Positions 8,780 to 17,272 of a stretch of 64,000 nucleotides of DNA are shown piece after piece (position 1 is the stretch's first letter; every line of letters begins with the position of its first letter). The notes below the pieces were generated by a model, which made no database searches, had not been told where the DNA came from, and saw only the letters and a program-made list of their open reading frames with translations. Source of the stretch: CAYLUN01 sp964386865 (GTDB lineage Bacteria > Verrucomicrobiota > Kiritimatiellia > RFP12 > UBA1067); assembly GCA_964386865.1 (NCBI GenBank), contig CAYLUN010000020.1, positions 1 to 64,000 of the forward strand. Direction: 5' to 3'. A program made the position numbers and the translations under genes.

Positions 8780-9238
8780 TCACCTCTTCCCCGCCTGCAC
8801 TTTCTCCAGCGCCTCGTTCAGGCGCGCGATGATCGCGCCGGCCATGATTGGATCAGCGTCCGAATTGAGATGGATCAGGTCCTGGCTGATCAGCTCCTTG
8901 ATACGCGGCTGCGTCGCCCCGAAAATGTCAGTGACCGGCACATTCAGCTCGGCCATGACTTTCTCGGCGGCGGCGTTGAACGCCTTGCAGCTGGTCAGGT
9001 AGTTCGGCGACTTCGCGATCGTGTTGTCGGCGACGGTTCCCGTGGAGTTGGCGAAGATCGGCAGCGCGCCCGCCTCGCGGATCGTGGCCACAACCTTGCG
9101 CAACTGTTCAGCATACGGCACCTCGTCACCCGGCTTGGCGCCGGCGAAATTGTGTATGCCGTTGTTGAAATGCACGATGTGGAACGGGCCGCGCTCAGCC
9201 AGAAACTTCTTCAGGTTGTCGTCCTTCGAGGCCCAGTC
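8780..9238 (-). pseudogene. SGNH/GDSL hydrolase, N-terminally truncated remnant
   Basis: Reading from about 9238 the frame gives DWASKDDNLKKFLAERGPFH, then IVHFNNGIHNF and, near the end, DLIHLNSDADPIMAGAIIARL. These are the block III (asparagine) and C-terminal Asp/His-type regions of a secreted SGNH hydrolase as found beside glycosidases. The N-terminal block with the catalytic Ser (GDS) and any signal peptide are missing. Sequence upstream of about 9250 has no resemblance to the family and merges into the promoter region of the toxin gene. A GTG at 9175 opens a 131-residue frame but begins mid-domain. I read this as a decayed gene whose 5' end was lost, perhaps when the toxin-antitoxin pair arrived. 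Confidence 0.7.
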
Positions 9239-9349
9239 CGCGCCTCGGGCGTCCGCACGTATAGTCAGTTGAGGGCTAAGGCAATCGAACTTCAGCGACC
9301 TCCCAACGGCTGGTGAACAGCAAGCGAACGAGACACAAGATAACTTGGC

Positions 9350-9378
9350 TTTACGGAGTGTATCCCATGTGATACATT
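9350..9378 (+). promoter_or_regulatory. Promoter and palindromic operator of the toxin-antitoxin pair
   Basis: A -35-like TTTACG (9350-9355) and a -10-like TACATT (9373-9378) are 17 bases apart. A perfect inverted repeat, TGTATC-6 bases-GATACA (9359-9376), overlaps the -10 and is a good candidate operator for the HTH antitoxin. Transcription would start close to the toxin GTG at 9385, leaving almost no leader. Confidence 0.5.
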
Positions 9379-9384
9379 ACAGTC

Positions 9385-9675
9385 GTGATTGAGATTCGCC
9401 AGACAGAAGAGTATTCCTCGTGGTTTGAGCGCCTTCGGGACAGGATTGCAAAGACTCGTATCCTGATTCGTCTTCGTCGCGTATCGCTAGGGCATTTCGG
9501 CGATGTGAAGCCCGTAGGTGAAGGTGTGTCCGAACTCCGCGTTGATTACGGGGCGGGATATCGCGTGTATTTCATTCAAAGAGGGAAAACGCTTGTGGTG
9601 TTACTCGCAGGTGGCGACAAGCGGACGCAACCGCGAGATATTCAAAAAGCGATCACTCTTTCGAAAACAGTTTAG
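9385..9675 (+). CDS. RelE/HigB-type toxin (phage Gp49-like family)
   Basis: A 96-residue protein starting with GTG (MIEIRQTEEYSSWFERLRD). The features fit the addiction-module killer family: an N-terminal helix with WFERLRD, a basic segment (LIRLRRVSLGHFGD), the ELRVDYGAGYRVYF strand pair and LLAGGDKRTQPRDIQKA near the end. Relatives are ribosome-dependent mRNA interferases. No Shine-Dalgarno sequence precedes the GTG, so translation may be leaderless or weak, which would suit a toxin. The antitoxin gene begins 9 bases after its stop with a strong AGGAGG site. The toxin-first order is typical of HigBA-like systems. Confidence 0.9.
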   Translation: MIEIRQTEEYSSWFERLRDRIAKTRILIRLRRVSLGHFGDVKPVGEGVSELRVDYGAGYRVYFIQRGKTLVVLLAGGDKRTQPRDIQKAITLSKTV

Positions 9676-9684
9676 GAGGTCAGC

Positions 9685-9969
9685 ATGAAGACAAAAACAA
9701 CCTTGTGGGATGCGGCGGAGCATCTGAAAACCAAAGAAGACATGGCTGCTTATATGGCCTGTGCGCTCGAAGAAGGCGATTCTGCTCTGATTGCCGCTGC
9801 GCTGGGCGATATTGCGCGTGCCCAAGGGATGACGAAGATCGCAAAGAAAACCGGACTCGGCCGCGAGAGCCTGTATAAGACCTTGTCCCGAGAGGGAAAC
9901 CCAGAACTCACCACTGTTCTGAAAGTTTTCGATGCGGTCGGATTAAAGCTCAAAGCCGTTCCTGGATGA
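9685..9969 (+). CDS. HigA-type HTH antitoxin
   Basis: A 94-residue protein with the antidote pattern: TTLWDAAEHLKTKEDMAAYM, then ALGDIARAQGMTKIAKKTGL and GRESLYKTLSREGNPELTTV, a Cro/C1-like helix-turn-helix in the C-terminal half. AGGAGGT lies just before the ATG, much stronger than the toxin's site, which favours excess antitoxin. It probably neutralises the preceding toxin and represses the promoter through the TGTATC/GATACA palindrome. This autoregulation is inferred from the family. Confidence 0.9.
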   Translation: MKTKTTLWDAAEHLKTKEDMAAYMACALEEGDSALIAAALGDIARAQGMTKIAKKTGLGRESLYKTLSREGNPELTTVLKVFDAVGLKLKAVPG

Positions 9970-10028
9970 CAGAACAACAAGACGGTGGAGGCGACGGGAC
10001 ACCGCCGCCTCACCGCCGGCGCTGGGAC

Positions 10029-10135
10029 ATCGAAATCGAAATCGGGATCGCTATCGGGATCGAGCGACGCAGAGCGTGGACAAAAGAGCAAGGCGTGCCC
10101 TCGTGGGAAGACGATACCGATACCGATAGCGATTT
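10029..10135. repeat. Hexamer arrays in inverted arms (ATCGNN)
   Basis: The left arm (10029-10062) is a run of six hexamers of type ATCGNN (ATCGAA, ATCGAA, ATCGGG, ATCGCT, ATCGGG, ATCGAG). The right arm (10112-10135) carries the complementary orientation (CGATAC, CGATAC, CGATAG, CGATTT). The two arms can pair over about 24 bases with roughly 19 matches, around a unique 49-base loop. The element fills most of the gap between the antitoxin and the beta-propeller gene (9970-10272), in which no gene was seen. Confidence 0.85.
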
Positions 10136-10272
10136 GGACAAAGACCGGCACGGTCAAGAGGGCGTGAGGCCTGGCTTTTGCGCGTGGCCCCTCGACAAAC
10201 CGGACGAAAAGAGCGAGACTATTTTCCAACACCGGCGACACACAGCACCACCGAACCAAACTAACTCCCACC

Positions 10273-12408
10273 ATGACCGCCAGAAACTACGCAGCTCAGG
10301 TTTATGCACGTGTCGTCACCGGTAACGCCGGCTCGTTCCGGCACCACCTTTCCGTCCTGCTCACCGCACTGGCGTCGGCCTTCACGACTCTCGCCGACCC
10401 CGCTCCGCTTCTCACGCAGACCAACGGCCTGGCCTGCCACACCGCCGAATACGCGCCCCGTTCGCTCGCCTGGGAAGCCTTGGCCGCGCCAGCGGGCGTG
10501 AAGGCTGTCCACCCCCATCCCTCGCGTTCGGAGACGCTCTTCGTCACTGCCACCGACGGCCTGCTGCGCAGCGACGACTTCGCCGCCACGTGGCGTAAGC
10601 TGCCCCTCGCCGGCCTGGACGCCTCGGCCGCGGTCACGACCTTGGCCTTCCGTCCCTGCGAGCCGGAGACCTTCTGCTTCGGCACCCGCGCGCACGGCGT
10701 GTGGCTCTCCCGCGATGGCGGCCGAACCGCGAAGAACATCGGGGCAATAGCGGCAGGCCTGGCCTCGGACGCCGTCATCGACTTGGTTTTCGCCGCCGAC
10801 GACCCGTTCCAGCAGACGCTCCTGGCGGCCCACGGCAAGGCCGCCCCCGGCCTCTCGCGCGGCGACCTCGATAGCGGCGCGTGGGCCCCGCTCGCAACCG
10901 CCTACGCCGTCTACCGCGTCCTCACCTGCAATCCCGAGAGCCACGACGTTTACCTCTTCGCGGCGGAGTCCTCCGACCCCGAAACCGTCGGGCTCTACTA
11001 CGCGCCCGTCGCCGCGAACTCCTGGCAGCGACTGCTCTCCGACACGCTGCTGACGGACGGCGCGTGGATGCCCGTCCGCCGCGCCCTGTGCGCGACCACG
11101 CTGGACAAGGGCGTCATCCGGGCCGACGGACGCGGAGGCGTCGTCGAGCAACTGGGCGGCGGCGACCTCGAATGGTTCAGCGCGGATGCCACCTGGGGCG
11201 TGACTGCCGAGCAGGAGCAGCTCGCCCTCTATCAGCCGTCCACGCGCGGCCTGATCGGCACGCCTGACGGCTTGTCTGAGGCGACCGACCTCAGCCGCGA
11301 CCTCTATCGCGGCTCGTTCGTCGCAGAAGGCGCGGCCATCCGCGCCAACGCCGGCGGCACGCGCTTCTACGGAGCCATCAACGGCGCGCTGTGGGTCGGC
11401 CGCGCCGACGGCCCCCTGCGCGTGGACACCGTGTCCGTGTCGCCGTCCGCGCTGACCTTCTCCGAGTCGGCGCTCGATGACCGCCACTGGCGCGCCTGCG
11501 AGGAAGCCATCCGCGAGTGTGTGGCGGAAGACCGGTTCGGCCCGCTGGCCGCAGACTTAGCCGCCCAGTTGCACACCCTGAACGGCGCCGTGCCCGGCGA
11601 CCCCGTGGCGGTTCAAGCCCATGTCACCGCGCCTGCGGGAGCCAACGCCGTGGTCACCGCCGACCTGAGCCGCTTCGGCTTGTCGGCCGAGACGCCGCTC
11701 GCGCCCGGCAGCAATGGCCTCTACACGACCTCGTTCGCCCTCTCCGCCGACCGGATCACCCGGCGCTGGAAAGAGTGGCGCCGCACCTGGCCCGGCCCCA
11801 TCCCCATCACGGTCTCTGCCCGCACGCCCAACACGCTCCCGGCCGGAGGCGTTGGCGTGCTGGCGCTCTATCCGCGCCCCGAGTCCTTCACCTTCTGGAA
11901 CGAAGGCAACGAGCTTTCGTCGCAAGAGGTCAGCGGCCAAGTAACGCACGAATGCGCGAGAGCCTCCCGCCTCGCTGCCGCCGGGCAGCACGTCCTGCGC
12001 CTGACGACCGGCCCCGGCGCGTGGCGCATCCAACTCGGCCTCTCGTACCGGCAATACAACGTCACCGGCTTCCACGCGCTCACGTTCCTGATCCGCTCGG
12101 CCGGCCCCGCGGACGAGGAGATGCTCGTCCACCTCGCCGACAGCCCCGAAGACACGCCCAGCACCGCCACACGCAGCGTTCCGATCCTCGCGGGCAAACA
12201 CGTCGCAGGCGGCCGCATCCTCCCCGACGCCTACCGCCGCGTCTGCATCCCCATCGCCGAGCTGACGCAGGACGATACTACCTTCAGGCCCGAACTCCTC
12301 GGGTGGATCGGGCTCTCGGGTCAAAGCGCCGTCCAGCGCACCTACCTGATCGATAACATCCGTTTCATCGCGACCCCCGCCGACATGGAACAGGCGGGTC
12401 AGGATTAA
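10273..12408 (+). CDS. Secreted sialidase/VPS10-like beta-propeller protein
   Basis: A 711-residue protein with a signal segment (LSVLLTALASAFTTLADP). The first 400 residues contain propeller-like turns such as HPSRSETLFVTATDGLLRSD, DDFAATWRKL and GVWLSRDGGRT, reminiscent of BNR/VPS10 'S.DGG.TW' repeats, of which at least two are recognisable. The C-terminal third (FTFWNEGNELSSQEVSGQV, then a stretch ending YLIDNIRFIATP) resembles a carbohydrate-binding beta sandwich of the kind that closes with a 'IDNI' strand. The stop codon lies inside a hexamer repeat, and the TPR gene starts 4 bases later, so the two probably form an operon. The ligand is unknown. Confidence 0.65.
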   Translation: MTARNYAAQVYARVVTGNAGSFRHHLSVLLTALASAFTTLADPAPLLTQTNGLACHTAEYAPRSLAWEALAAPAGVKAVHPHPSRSETLFVTATDGLLRSDDFAATWRKLPLAGLDASAAVTTLAFRPCEPETFCFGTRAHGVWLSRDGGRTAKNIGAIAAGLASDAVIDLVFAADDPFQQTLLAAHGKAAPGLSRGDLDSGAWAPLATAYAVYRVLTCNPESHDVYLFAAESSDPETVGLYYAPVAANSWQRLLSDTLLTDGAWMPVRRALCATTLDKGVIRADGRGGVVEQLGGGDLEWFSADATWGVTAEQEQLALYQPSTRGLIGTPDGLSEATDLSRDLYRGSFVAEGAAIRANAGGTRFYGAINGALWVGRADGPLRVDTVSVSPSALTFSESALDDRHWRACEEAIRECVAEDRFGPLAADLAAQLHTLNGAVPGDPVAVQAHVTAPAGANAVVTADLSRFGLSAETPLAPGSNGLYTTSFALSADRITRRWKEWRRTWPGPIPITVSARTPNTLPAGGVGVLALYPRPESFTFWNEGNELSSQEVSGQVTHECARASRLAAAGQHVLRLTTGPGAWRIQLGLSYRQYNVTGFHALTFLIRSAGPADEEMLVHLADSPEDTPSTATRSVPILAGKHVAGGRILPDAYRRVCIPIAELTQDDTTFRPELLGWIGLSGQSAVQRTYLIDNIRFIATPADMEQAGQD

Positions 12409-12499
12409 GATTATGATTATGAGAATATCATATCGCTCTAGGAACGCCGTTAGCCTCGCTGCTCCCATTCCTAATCCTAATCTTAATCCTCTCAATCTT
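12401..12499. repeat. Hexamer arrays in inverted arms (GATTAN) spanning a gene junction
   Basis: The left arm (12401-12424) contains GATTAA-GATTAT-GATTAT and the right arm (12467-12499) the complementary CCTAAT-CCTAAT-CTTAAT. The first 13 bases of the left arm, AGGATTAAGATTA, occur exactly in inverted form on the right, with more imperfect pairing beyond, around a unique loop of about 42 bases. The left arm contains the TAA stop of the propeller gene, an AGGA ribosome-site-like sequence and the ATG of the TPR gene. Confidence 0.9.
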
Positions 12500-14470
12500 C
12501 CCCCGCCCATCTTCCGCATCCTGCTCGCCTTCTCGCTCCTCACCACCACCCTCTCCTCTTTCGCCCAAGACGCGGATTCCGCCGCAGACCAGAAGCTGGA
12601 AGCCGTCGCCCAGTTCGTTAAGGACGCTGCCCGCTACGACGAGGCTGCCGCCGCCTGCCGTGGCATCGCCGACGACGCCCAGTCGCCCGCCAAGGCCCGG
12701 CGGCGCGCGTACGACATGCTGATCGACCTGCACTCGCGCCGTAAAGATTACCCCAAGGCCATCGCCGCCGCCGAGGCGCTCCGGCTCGCCTTCCCCGACA
12801 GCGCCGAGATCGACCGGCACGCCATCTTCAAGCTGGCGGACCAGTATGCGCAATGGAAGGAAGCCGCCAGCAACTCCGCGCCCGCCGTGGCAGCCCTGCA
12901 GGCCTTCACGCAGCGCCACGCGGACGACGCCGACTCCTGCTACCAGGCCCTCCTGCGCATCGCCCGGCTCCAAACCCGCGCCGGCCAGTACGACGAGGCG
13001 CTAACCACGGCGAAGGCCGCGTTCACGCGCGCCGGCGACAACCTGTATCAGGCGCTCGAAGCCCTCGGCCTGCAGCACGACATCGCCAGCCAGGCGAAGC
13101 GCCCGGAAGACCGCCTGCGCGCGCTGGAGGCCCTCTTCGACGAGCGCTATCGCGACATTGTGAACGACGACACGCTGGCCTACCGCCGCACCCAGTACGC
13201 CGACGCCCTGCGCCAGCTCCAGCGTACCGACGACCTCCTGCGCTACCTCGAAGCGAGCGAGCGGGAGGACGCGTCGCCCGCGCGCCGCCAGCGCTGGTGC
13301 TACGATCTCGCCAACACCCTGCGCGACCTGGGCCGGACAAACGAGGCGCTCGTCGTCTACGAGCGCGTGTTCACCAGCCATCCCACGGTCAACACGTACT
13401 GGAACGACGCGCAGACCCGCATGGTGGACTTGCTTTACGGGCTTGGGCGCGACGACGACGCCCTCCGCGCCGCCCACGTGCTCTACGACACCGCGGCGCA
13501 CAGCGGCACCGCCTCGCACGCCATTCAGCGCATGCTCATGGTCCTGCGCCGCAGCGACCCGCGCGACCCGCGCGCCGTGGCGCTGGAGGCCATGAACCGC
13601 TACGGCCCCGCAGGCAAAGACAGCGAGCCCGGCACCGCCGACGACCCCCAGCCCGTGCTCCCCGCGCTCGGCTACCCCGACACCCCCTCGCGGCGCAAAG
13701 CCTTCGACGCGGCCTCGCCCACGCTCGGCGACGGCGCGAGCGCCTCGCTCCAGCGCGGCTGGTTCGCCCTCTACACAGCCGAGCCGAAGCAGGCCATCAG
13801 CCACTTCGCCGACGCCCTGCGCCGCGCCCCCTCAGCCCGCGCCGCTGACATCGCGCGCGTCATCGTGCAGAACGGCTTCCGACCGCTTCAGGGCCACAGC
13901 GCCGGACTGGAGCCCGTCGCCAACTTCCTCGCCTACGGGCCATCAGGGGCAGACGGCCAGGCGGGCACTGCGGACGACCTGCCCGACCCCTTCCCCTCGC
14001 TCGGCGTGCCGTCCGCCTCAGCCAAGCCCGGCGGTCTCGTGCCGCTCCCAGAGGCTCAGGTGGGCGACCTTCAGTCGCTGATCGCCGAAACGCGCGAATT
14101 CATCCGCCGCTCCGACAGCGCCAAAAAGAAAGCGGCGCTGATCGGCCTCTACGAGCGCGCCCTCGAAGCCCTGGTGAGTGTGGATCGCCCCGAAACGCTC
14201 GCGTGGGTGAAGGCCCAGATGCAGCGCGAGTCCGACGGACAGCTTCTCGCCGCGCTCGCGCGCTTCGGCGCCACGGTGGCCCGCTCCGACCAATTGCACC
14301 TCGCCGCCGCCAGCCACTTCTACGCCGACCTCGCGCGCGCCTACGAGCAAAAACGCAGGCCGAGGACAAGCTTGCCGAGTCTGTCGCGACGCCGACCTCG
14401 CGCGCGCCTACGAGCAAAAACTCCCCGCCGAAATCGCCGATGCCCAGCGCCGCTTCGAAGCCTCCCGTGA
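12413..14470 (+). CDS. Secreted TPR-repeat protein, 3' end frameshifted by a duplication
   Basis: A signal segment (IFRILLAFSLLTTTLSSFAQ) is followed by at least six TPR-like helical pairs (RYDEAAAACRGIADDA, KDYPKAIAAAEALRLAFPD, GQYDEALTTAKAAFTRAGD, GRTNEALVVYERVFTSHP). Residues before the signal (PNPNLNPLNLP) are encoded by the hexamer element and look acquired. Near the end a 33-bp direct repeat (14322-14354 and 14389-14421) marks a 67-bp duplication. Beyond it the frame gives an Arg-rich tail ending at 14470, whereas the shifted frame continues AEIADAQRRFEASREPL to a stop at 14505-14507. The ancestral protein therefore probably ended at 14507. It likely works with the upstream propeller protein in the periplasm or envelope. 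Confidence 0.75.
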   Translation: MIMRISYRSRNAVSLAAPIPNPNLNPLNLPPPIFRILLAFSLLTTTLSSFAQDADSAADQKLEAVAQFVKDAARYDEAAAACRGIADDAQSPAKARRRAYDMLIDLHSRRKDYPKAIAAAEALRLAFPDSAEIDRHAIFKLADQYAQWKEAASNSAPAVAALQAFTQRHADDADSCYQALLRIARLQTRAGQYDEALTTAKAAFTRAGDNLYQALEALGLQHDIASQAKRPEDRLRALEALFDERYRDIVNDDTLAYRRTQYADALRQLQRTDDLLRYLEASEREDASPARRQRWCYDLANTLRDLGRTNEALVVYERVFTSHPTVNTYWNDAQTRMVDLLYGLGRDDDALRAAHVLYDTAAHSGTASHAIQRMLMVLRRSDPRDPRAVALEAMNRYGPAGKDSEPGTADDPQPVLPALGYPDTPSRRKAFDAASPTLGDGASASLQRGWFALYTAEPKQAISHFADALRRAPSARAADIARVIVQNGFRPLQGHSAGLEPVANFLAYGPSGADGQAGTADDLPDPFPSLGVPSASAKPGGLVPLPEAQVGDLQSLIAETREFIRRSDSAKKKAALIGLYERALEALVSVDRPETLAWVKAQMQRESDGQLLAALARFGATVARSDQLHLAAASHFYADLARAYEQKRRPRTSLPSLSRRRPRARLRAKTPRRNRRCPAPLRSLP
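14322..14421. repeat. 33-bp direct repeat, 67-bp period, causing a frameshift
   Basis: Bases 14322-14354 and 14389-14421 are identical, both encoding ADLARAYEQK but in different frames because 67 is not a multiple of three. The duplication sits at the 3' end of the TPR gene. Confidence 0.9.
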
Positions 14471-14514
14471 GCCTCTCACGAAAAAGCCCGCGACAAAGAA
14501 GCGGTAGCTCACGC

Positions 14515-16815
14515 TCATCTGGCCCGCCCGCCTTCGCGGACGCCCGAGATCTCGGCCGCGGTCAGCGCCCGGCTGTAGAGCCGCACCTCGTCGAGCAGCC
14601 CTTTGAAATGCGCCGGGTGATCCGGCGCGTACGAGCCGAGGATGATCGGAAACGCGTTCGCCCGGACCGGCCCCGGCCGCTCCAGTGAGCCGCACAGTTC
14701 GCCGTCCAGGTACACGCGCACGGTCGTTCCGTCGAAGGTGCCCGCCAGGTGCGCCCAGCGGCCGGTCGGCAGCGCCGCCGCCGCGTGAGCCGTGTGGCTC
14801 CAGTCCGTGAGCGGCACGTTGAAGCAGGGGCGGCCTCCCATCACCCCCAGCCGGAACCCCGTGTCCTCGCCGCCGCCCTGCACCCGGTTCACAATCCACG
14901 CCTGCGTCTGCCCGGCCACGTCCGTGCGCACCCAGCACGTCACCGTCAGGCCCGTCGTCACGTTGAAGGCCGGGTCGCTCTCGACCCGCACGCAGCCGCC
15001 CGTGCAGGCCAGCGCGCGGCCGTCCAGCCCGGCCGCCCGGCCCGCGCCGAGGCACCGCCCGCCGCGCCGCCGTCCGGAGTAGTCGAACGCGCCCGCCTCC
15101 CCGTCCGCCTCGTCGAAGGCCCACCAGGCCACCAGCCCCGGCTCGTCCGCGCCCGGCTTCGTGACCCGCCGCCGCGCCGCCGCGCGCGCCGCCTCGCGCT
15201 CGCGCAGCAGCCCCCGGATCGCCGCGTCATAAGGCCCGAGCCCGACATCCTCTGGCAGCAGGTCGACGTGCGGCCCCGCGCCGGGCGCGAACACCTCGCG
15301 CACCGCGTCCAGGTAGCCGAACCCGTACTCGCGGTAGGGCGCCAGGTAGTGCCCCTCGCCCCACTCGTTCCAGTTGTCGAGCAGCAGCATGCGCCGGCCC
15401 AGCTCGCCCTCGGGCAGCGTCTCCGCGAACGCCTTGGCCTGCCGCAGCAGGGCCGCGAAGCCCTCCGGCGGGATCTTCCAGATGCTGCCTTCGTCGCGCC
15501 AGCCGCTCCACGCCTGCGACACCGTCACCACCTGCGGCAGCACGGCCAGCTCCTGCGTCTTACGGATGTACTCCATCTGCCGGGCGATCGCCTCCTCGGG
15601 CGGCGGGCTATTTGGGATGGGCCAGCAGTAGGCGAAGGTGTAGTCCAGCCCGAGCCGCTTCATGAGCTGCAGGTGCTTCGCGTCCTGCCCGCGGTACTCG
15701 CCGAGGATCGTCAGTCCCGCGAACCCCGCCTCGCGGCACACCTGACGCATCCGGACGAACGCCCGCGCTACCTCCTCCTCGCCGCCGAGGTCTTGGATCA
15801 AGAACTCGGGCCTGTAAATGAAGAGCACCGGCTTGTTGTCGACCTTCAGGTACGACGGGTGCTTGAAGTAGTTCTCCAGCCAGAACGGCAGCAGGTTCTC
15901 GAAGAGGTCTTTCTCGTCGGACACGCCGGAGGTGCCGCGCGACTGGTTCTCCCACATGATCGTGTACTTCATCTTGTCCATGAAGCGCGACTTGTGGAGC
16001 GCGTCGTGGATGGCGCTGCTATAGCGCGTTTTTACCGGCCCGCCCTGCGCCGTCCGGTACCAGCAGTAGATGAAAAACGACACGCCGTGCTCCACCGCCC
16101 ACTTCGTCTCCCAGTCCGCCACCTCGGGGTTCTCCTGCGCGTAGAACCCCAGCGCCGGCGTGCGCTCGGGGTGCTTGACGATGTTGCTCCACATCTCTGG
16201 CTTGTCCTTCTCCCACAGCGGGCAGTGGTGCGCCCCCACCAGCATCTCGGTCTGCACCGGTTCCGGCGGCGGGATGTAGCCGCGCGCCTTCCCACTTTCA
16301 GGCTCTTTACCACTGTTTGTAGTGGCGCCGTCAGGCGCTTCTCCCCCGTTAGCAGCCTTGAACGCCGCCAGGAAGCACACCCGAATCGCCGCCGTCGCCT
16401 CTGTCTTTCCGTCGGCCGCAACCTCCAGCACCAGCTCGCCGCCGCAGGCGCCCGCCGCCTCCACCGTCCACCGGAACTCCTTCTGGCCGCCGGGCAGCAC
16501 GGAGGCCGGCCCGCCGGCCAGCGGAGCCACCTTGACCCCGGCCGGCGCCGCGAGCGTCGCCGTCACCGCCACGTCCGTTTCCGCGTGGTTCTCGACCACC
16601 GCCACCACCGGCTCAGGCCGCCCTGCGCGGCACACGTTCGCCTCCGGCTCAAACCGCCGAAGTTGCACCCGAGGCGGCGCTCCGCTTGTAGGGGTGCCGA
16701 GAGGCGCTTCCCCTGTTGCACAGCATGCGACAACCGCCAGCAGCCATGTGCAGCGCCGCACGGCGCCGCGACAACCGAATGCTGATTGCACATCCCCTCC
16801 GCGGGCCTTCATCAT
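14515..16815 (-). CDS. GH99/WbsX-like glycosidase with C-terminal LamG domain
   Basis: A 766-residue secreted protein. The order seen is: a signal segment with LLAVVACCATGEAPLG; a beta-sandwich of about 110 residues (VVENHAETDVAVTATLAAP, LPGGQKEFRWTVEA) resembling a NEW3/NPCBM-associated domain; then at about 190-500 a TIM-barrel region typical of GH99/WbsX-like proteins (MLVGAHHCPLWE, GVSFFIYCWYRTAQGG, LLLDNWNEWGEGHYLAPY). Residues 555-750 (LVAWWAFDEADGEAGAFDYSG, TVTCWVRTD, HLAGTFDGTTVRVYLDGE, LDEVRLYSRALTAAEI) form a LamG-like concanavalin fold. Relatives act as endo-mannosidase-like enzymes or accompany polysaccharide loci. An AAGGAG site 6 bases before the ATG supports the start. It faces the TPR gene tail to tail. 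Confidence 0.85.
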   Translation of the reverse strand: MMKARGGDVQSAFGCRGAVRRCTWLLAVVACCATGEAPLGTPTSGAPPRVQLRRFEPEANVCRAGRPEPVVAVVENHAETDVAVTATLAAPAGVKVAPLAGGPASVLPGGQKEFRWTVEAAGACGGELVLEVAADGKTEATAAIRVCFLAAFKAANGGEAPDGATTNSGKEPESGKARGYIPPPEPVQTEMLVGAHHCPLWEKDKPEMWSNIVKHPERTPALGFYAQENPEVADWETKWAVEHGVSFFIYCWYRTAQGGPVKTRYSSAIHDALHKSRFMDKMKYTIMWENQSRGTSGVSDEKDLFENLLPFWLENYFKHPSYLKVDNKPVLFIYRPEFLIQDLGGEEEVARAFVRMRQVCREAGFAGLTILGEYRGQDAKHLQLMKRLGLDYTFAYCWPIPNSPPPEEAIARQMEYIRKTQELAVLPQVVTVSQAWSGWRDEGSIWKIPPEGFAALLRQAKAFAETLPEGELGRRMLLLDNWNEWGEGHYLAPYREYGFGYLDAVREVFAPGAGPHVDLLPEDVGLGPYDAAIRGLLREREAARAAARRRVTKPGADEPGLVAWWAFDEADGEAGAFDYSGRRRGGRCLGAGRAAGLDGRALACTGGCVRVESDPAFNVTTGLTVTCWVRTDVAGQTQAWIVNRVQGGGEDTGFRLGVMGGRPCFNVPLTDWSHTAHAAAALPTGRWAHLAGTFDGTTVRVYLDGELCGSLERPGPVRANAFPIILGSYAPDHPAHFKGLLDEVRLYSRALTAAEISGVREGGRAR

Positions 16816-17272
16816 TGGACACTCCTTGTTCGCTTAAGACCGGTGACTCGCCAGTACGGCCGGCGCTACGAGCCGGCCGCCCCTTGGACGCTAAGCGCTC
16901 CGCCGTTATCCCCTACGACCCCGGGGTCGGCCGCCCGCGGCTCCGTCCACTTCGGAAACGACGCCGGCCGGCCTAACTCCTCCGCATCCATCGACGCCCC
17001 CGCCACCCGAGCGCCAGTTGGCCTTTACCCAGTTACGCATAATATTTTGTTATACGCAACCCAAAAGGCCCGCTCGCGCATTCCCGACACACGACGCCTA
17101 ACGGACTCGCGCCCTTATCGCATTACCACAGATTATGTTACGCTGCGCCCGAACAAAATCGTTGACCATCATCCGGCCACGCGTTACGTTAAAGGCATGA
17201 GTTGGTCTTTTCGTGGTCGAGAAGGGCCCAACACACTGTTGGGCATCGATCGGAACACGAAACGAGGAGAAC
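16816..17272. other. Intergenic region with two palindromes
   Basis: About 460 bases between divergent genes. The sequence is patchy: a GC-rich left part with an 8-bp hairpin (CGGCCGGC ... GCCGGCCG, 16857-16879), and an AT-richer right part with a 51-bp imperfect palindrome. No gene was recognised on either strand. Confidence 0.5.
17020..17070. repeat. 51-bp imperfect palindrome
   Basis: The outer arms GGCCTTT / AAAGGCC (17020-17026, 17064-17070) match perfectly. The inner arms GTTACGCATAA (17032-17042) and TTATACGCAAC (17050-17060) pair at 9 of 11 positions around a 7-base AT loop. It may be the end of a small mobile element, a recombination site or a regulator-binding region. It lies about 200 bases upstream of an isolated small secreted gene. 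Confidence 0.75.

Noticed and set aside
9966..10325. 119-residue frame after the antitoxin gene
   Set aside because: It reads through the hexamer repeats (repeated Ile-Glu, Asp-Thr), has no ribosome site and overlaps the start of the next gene.
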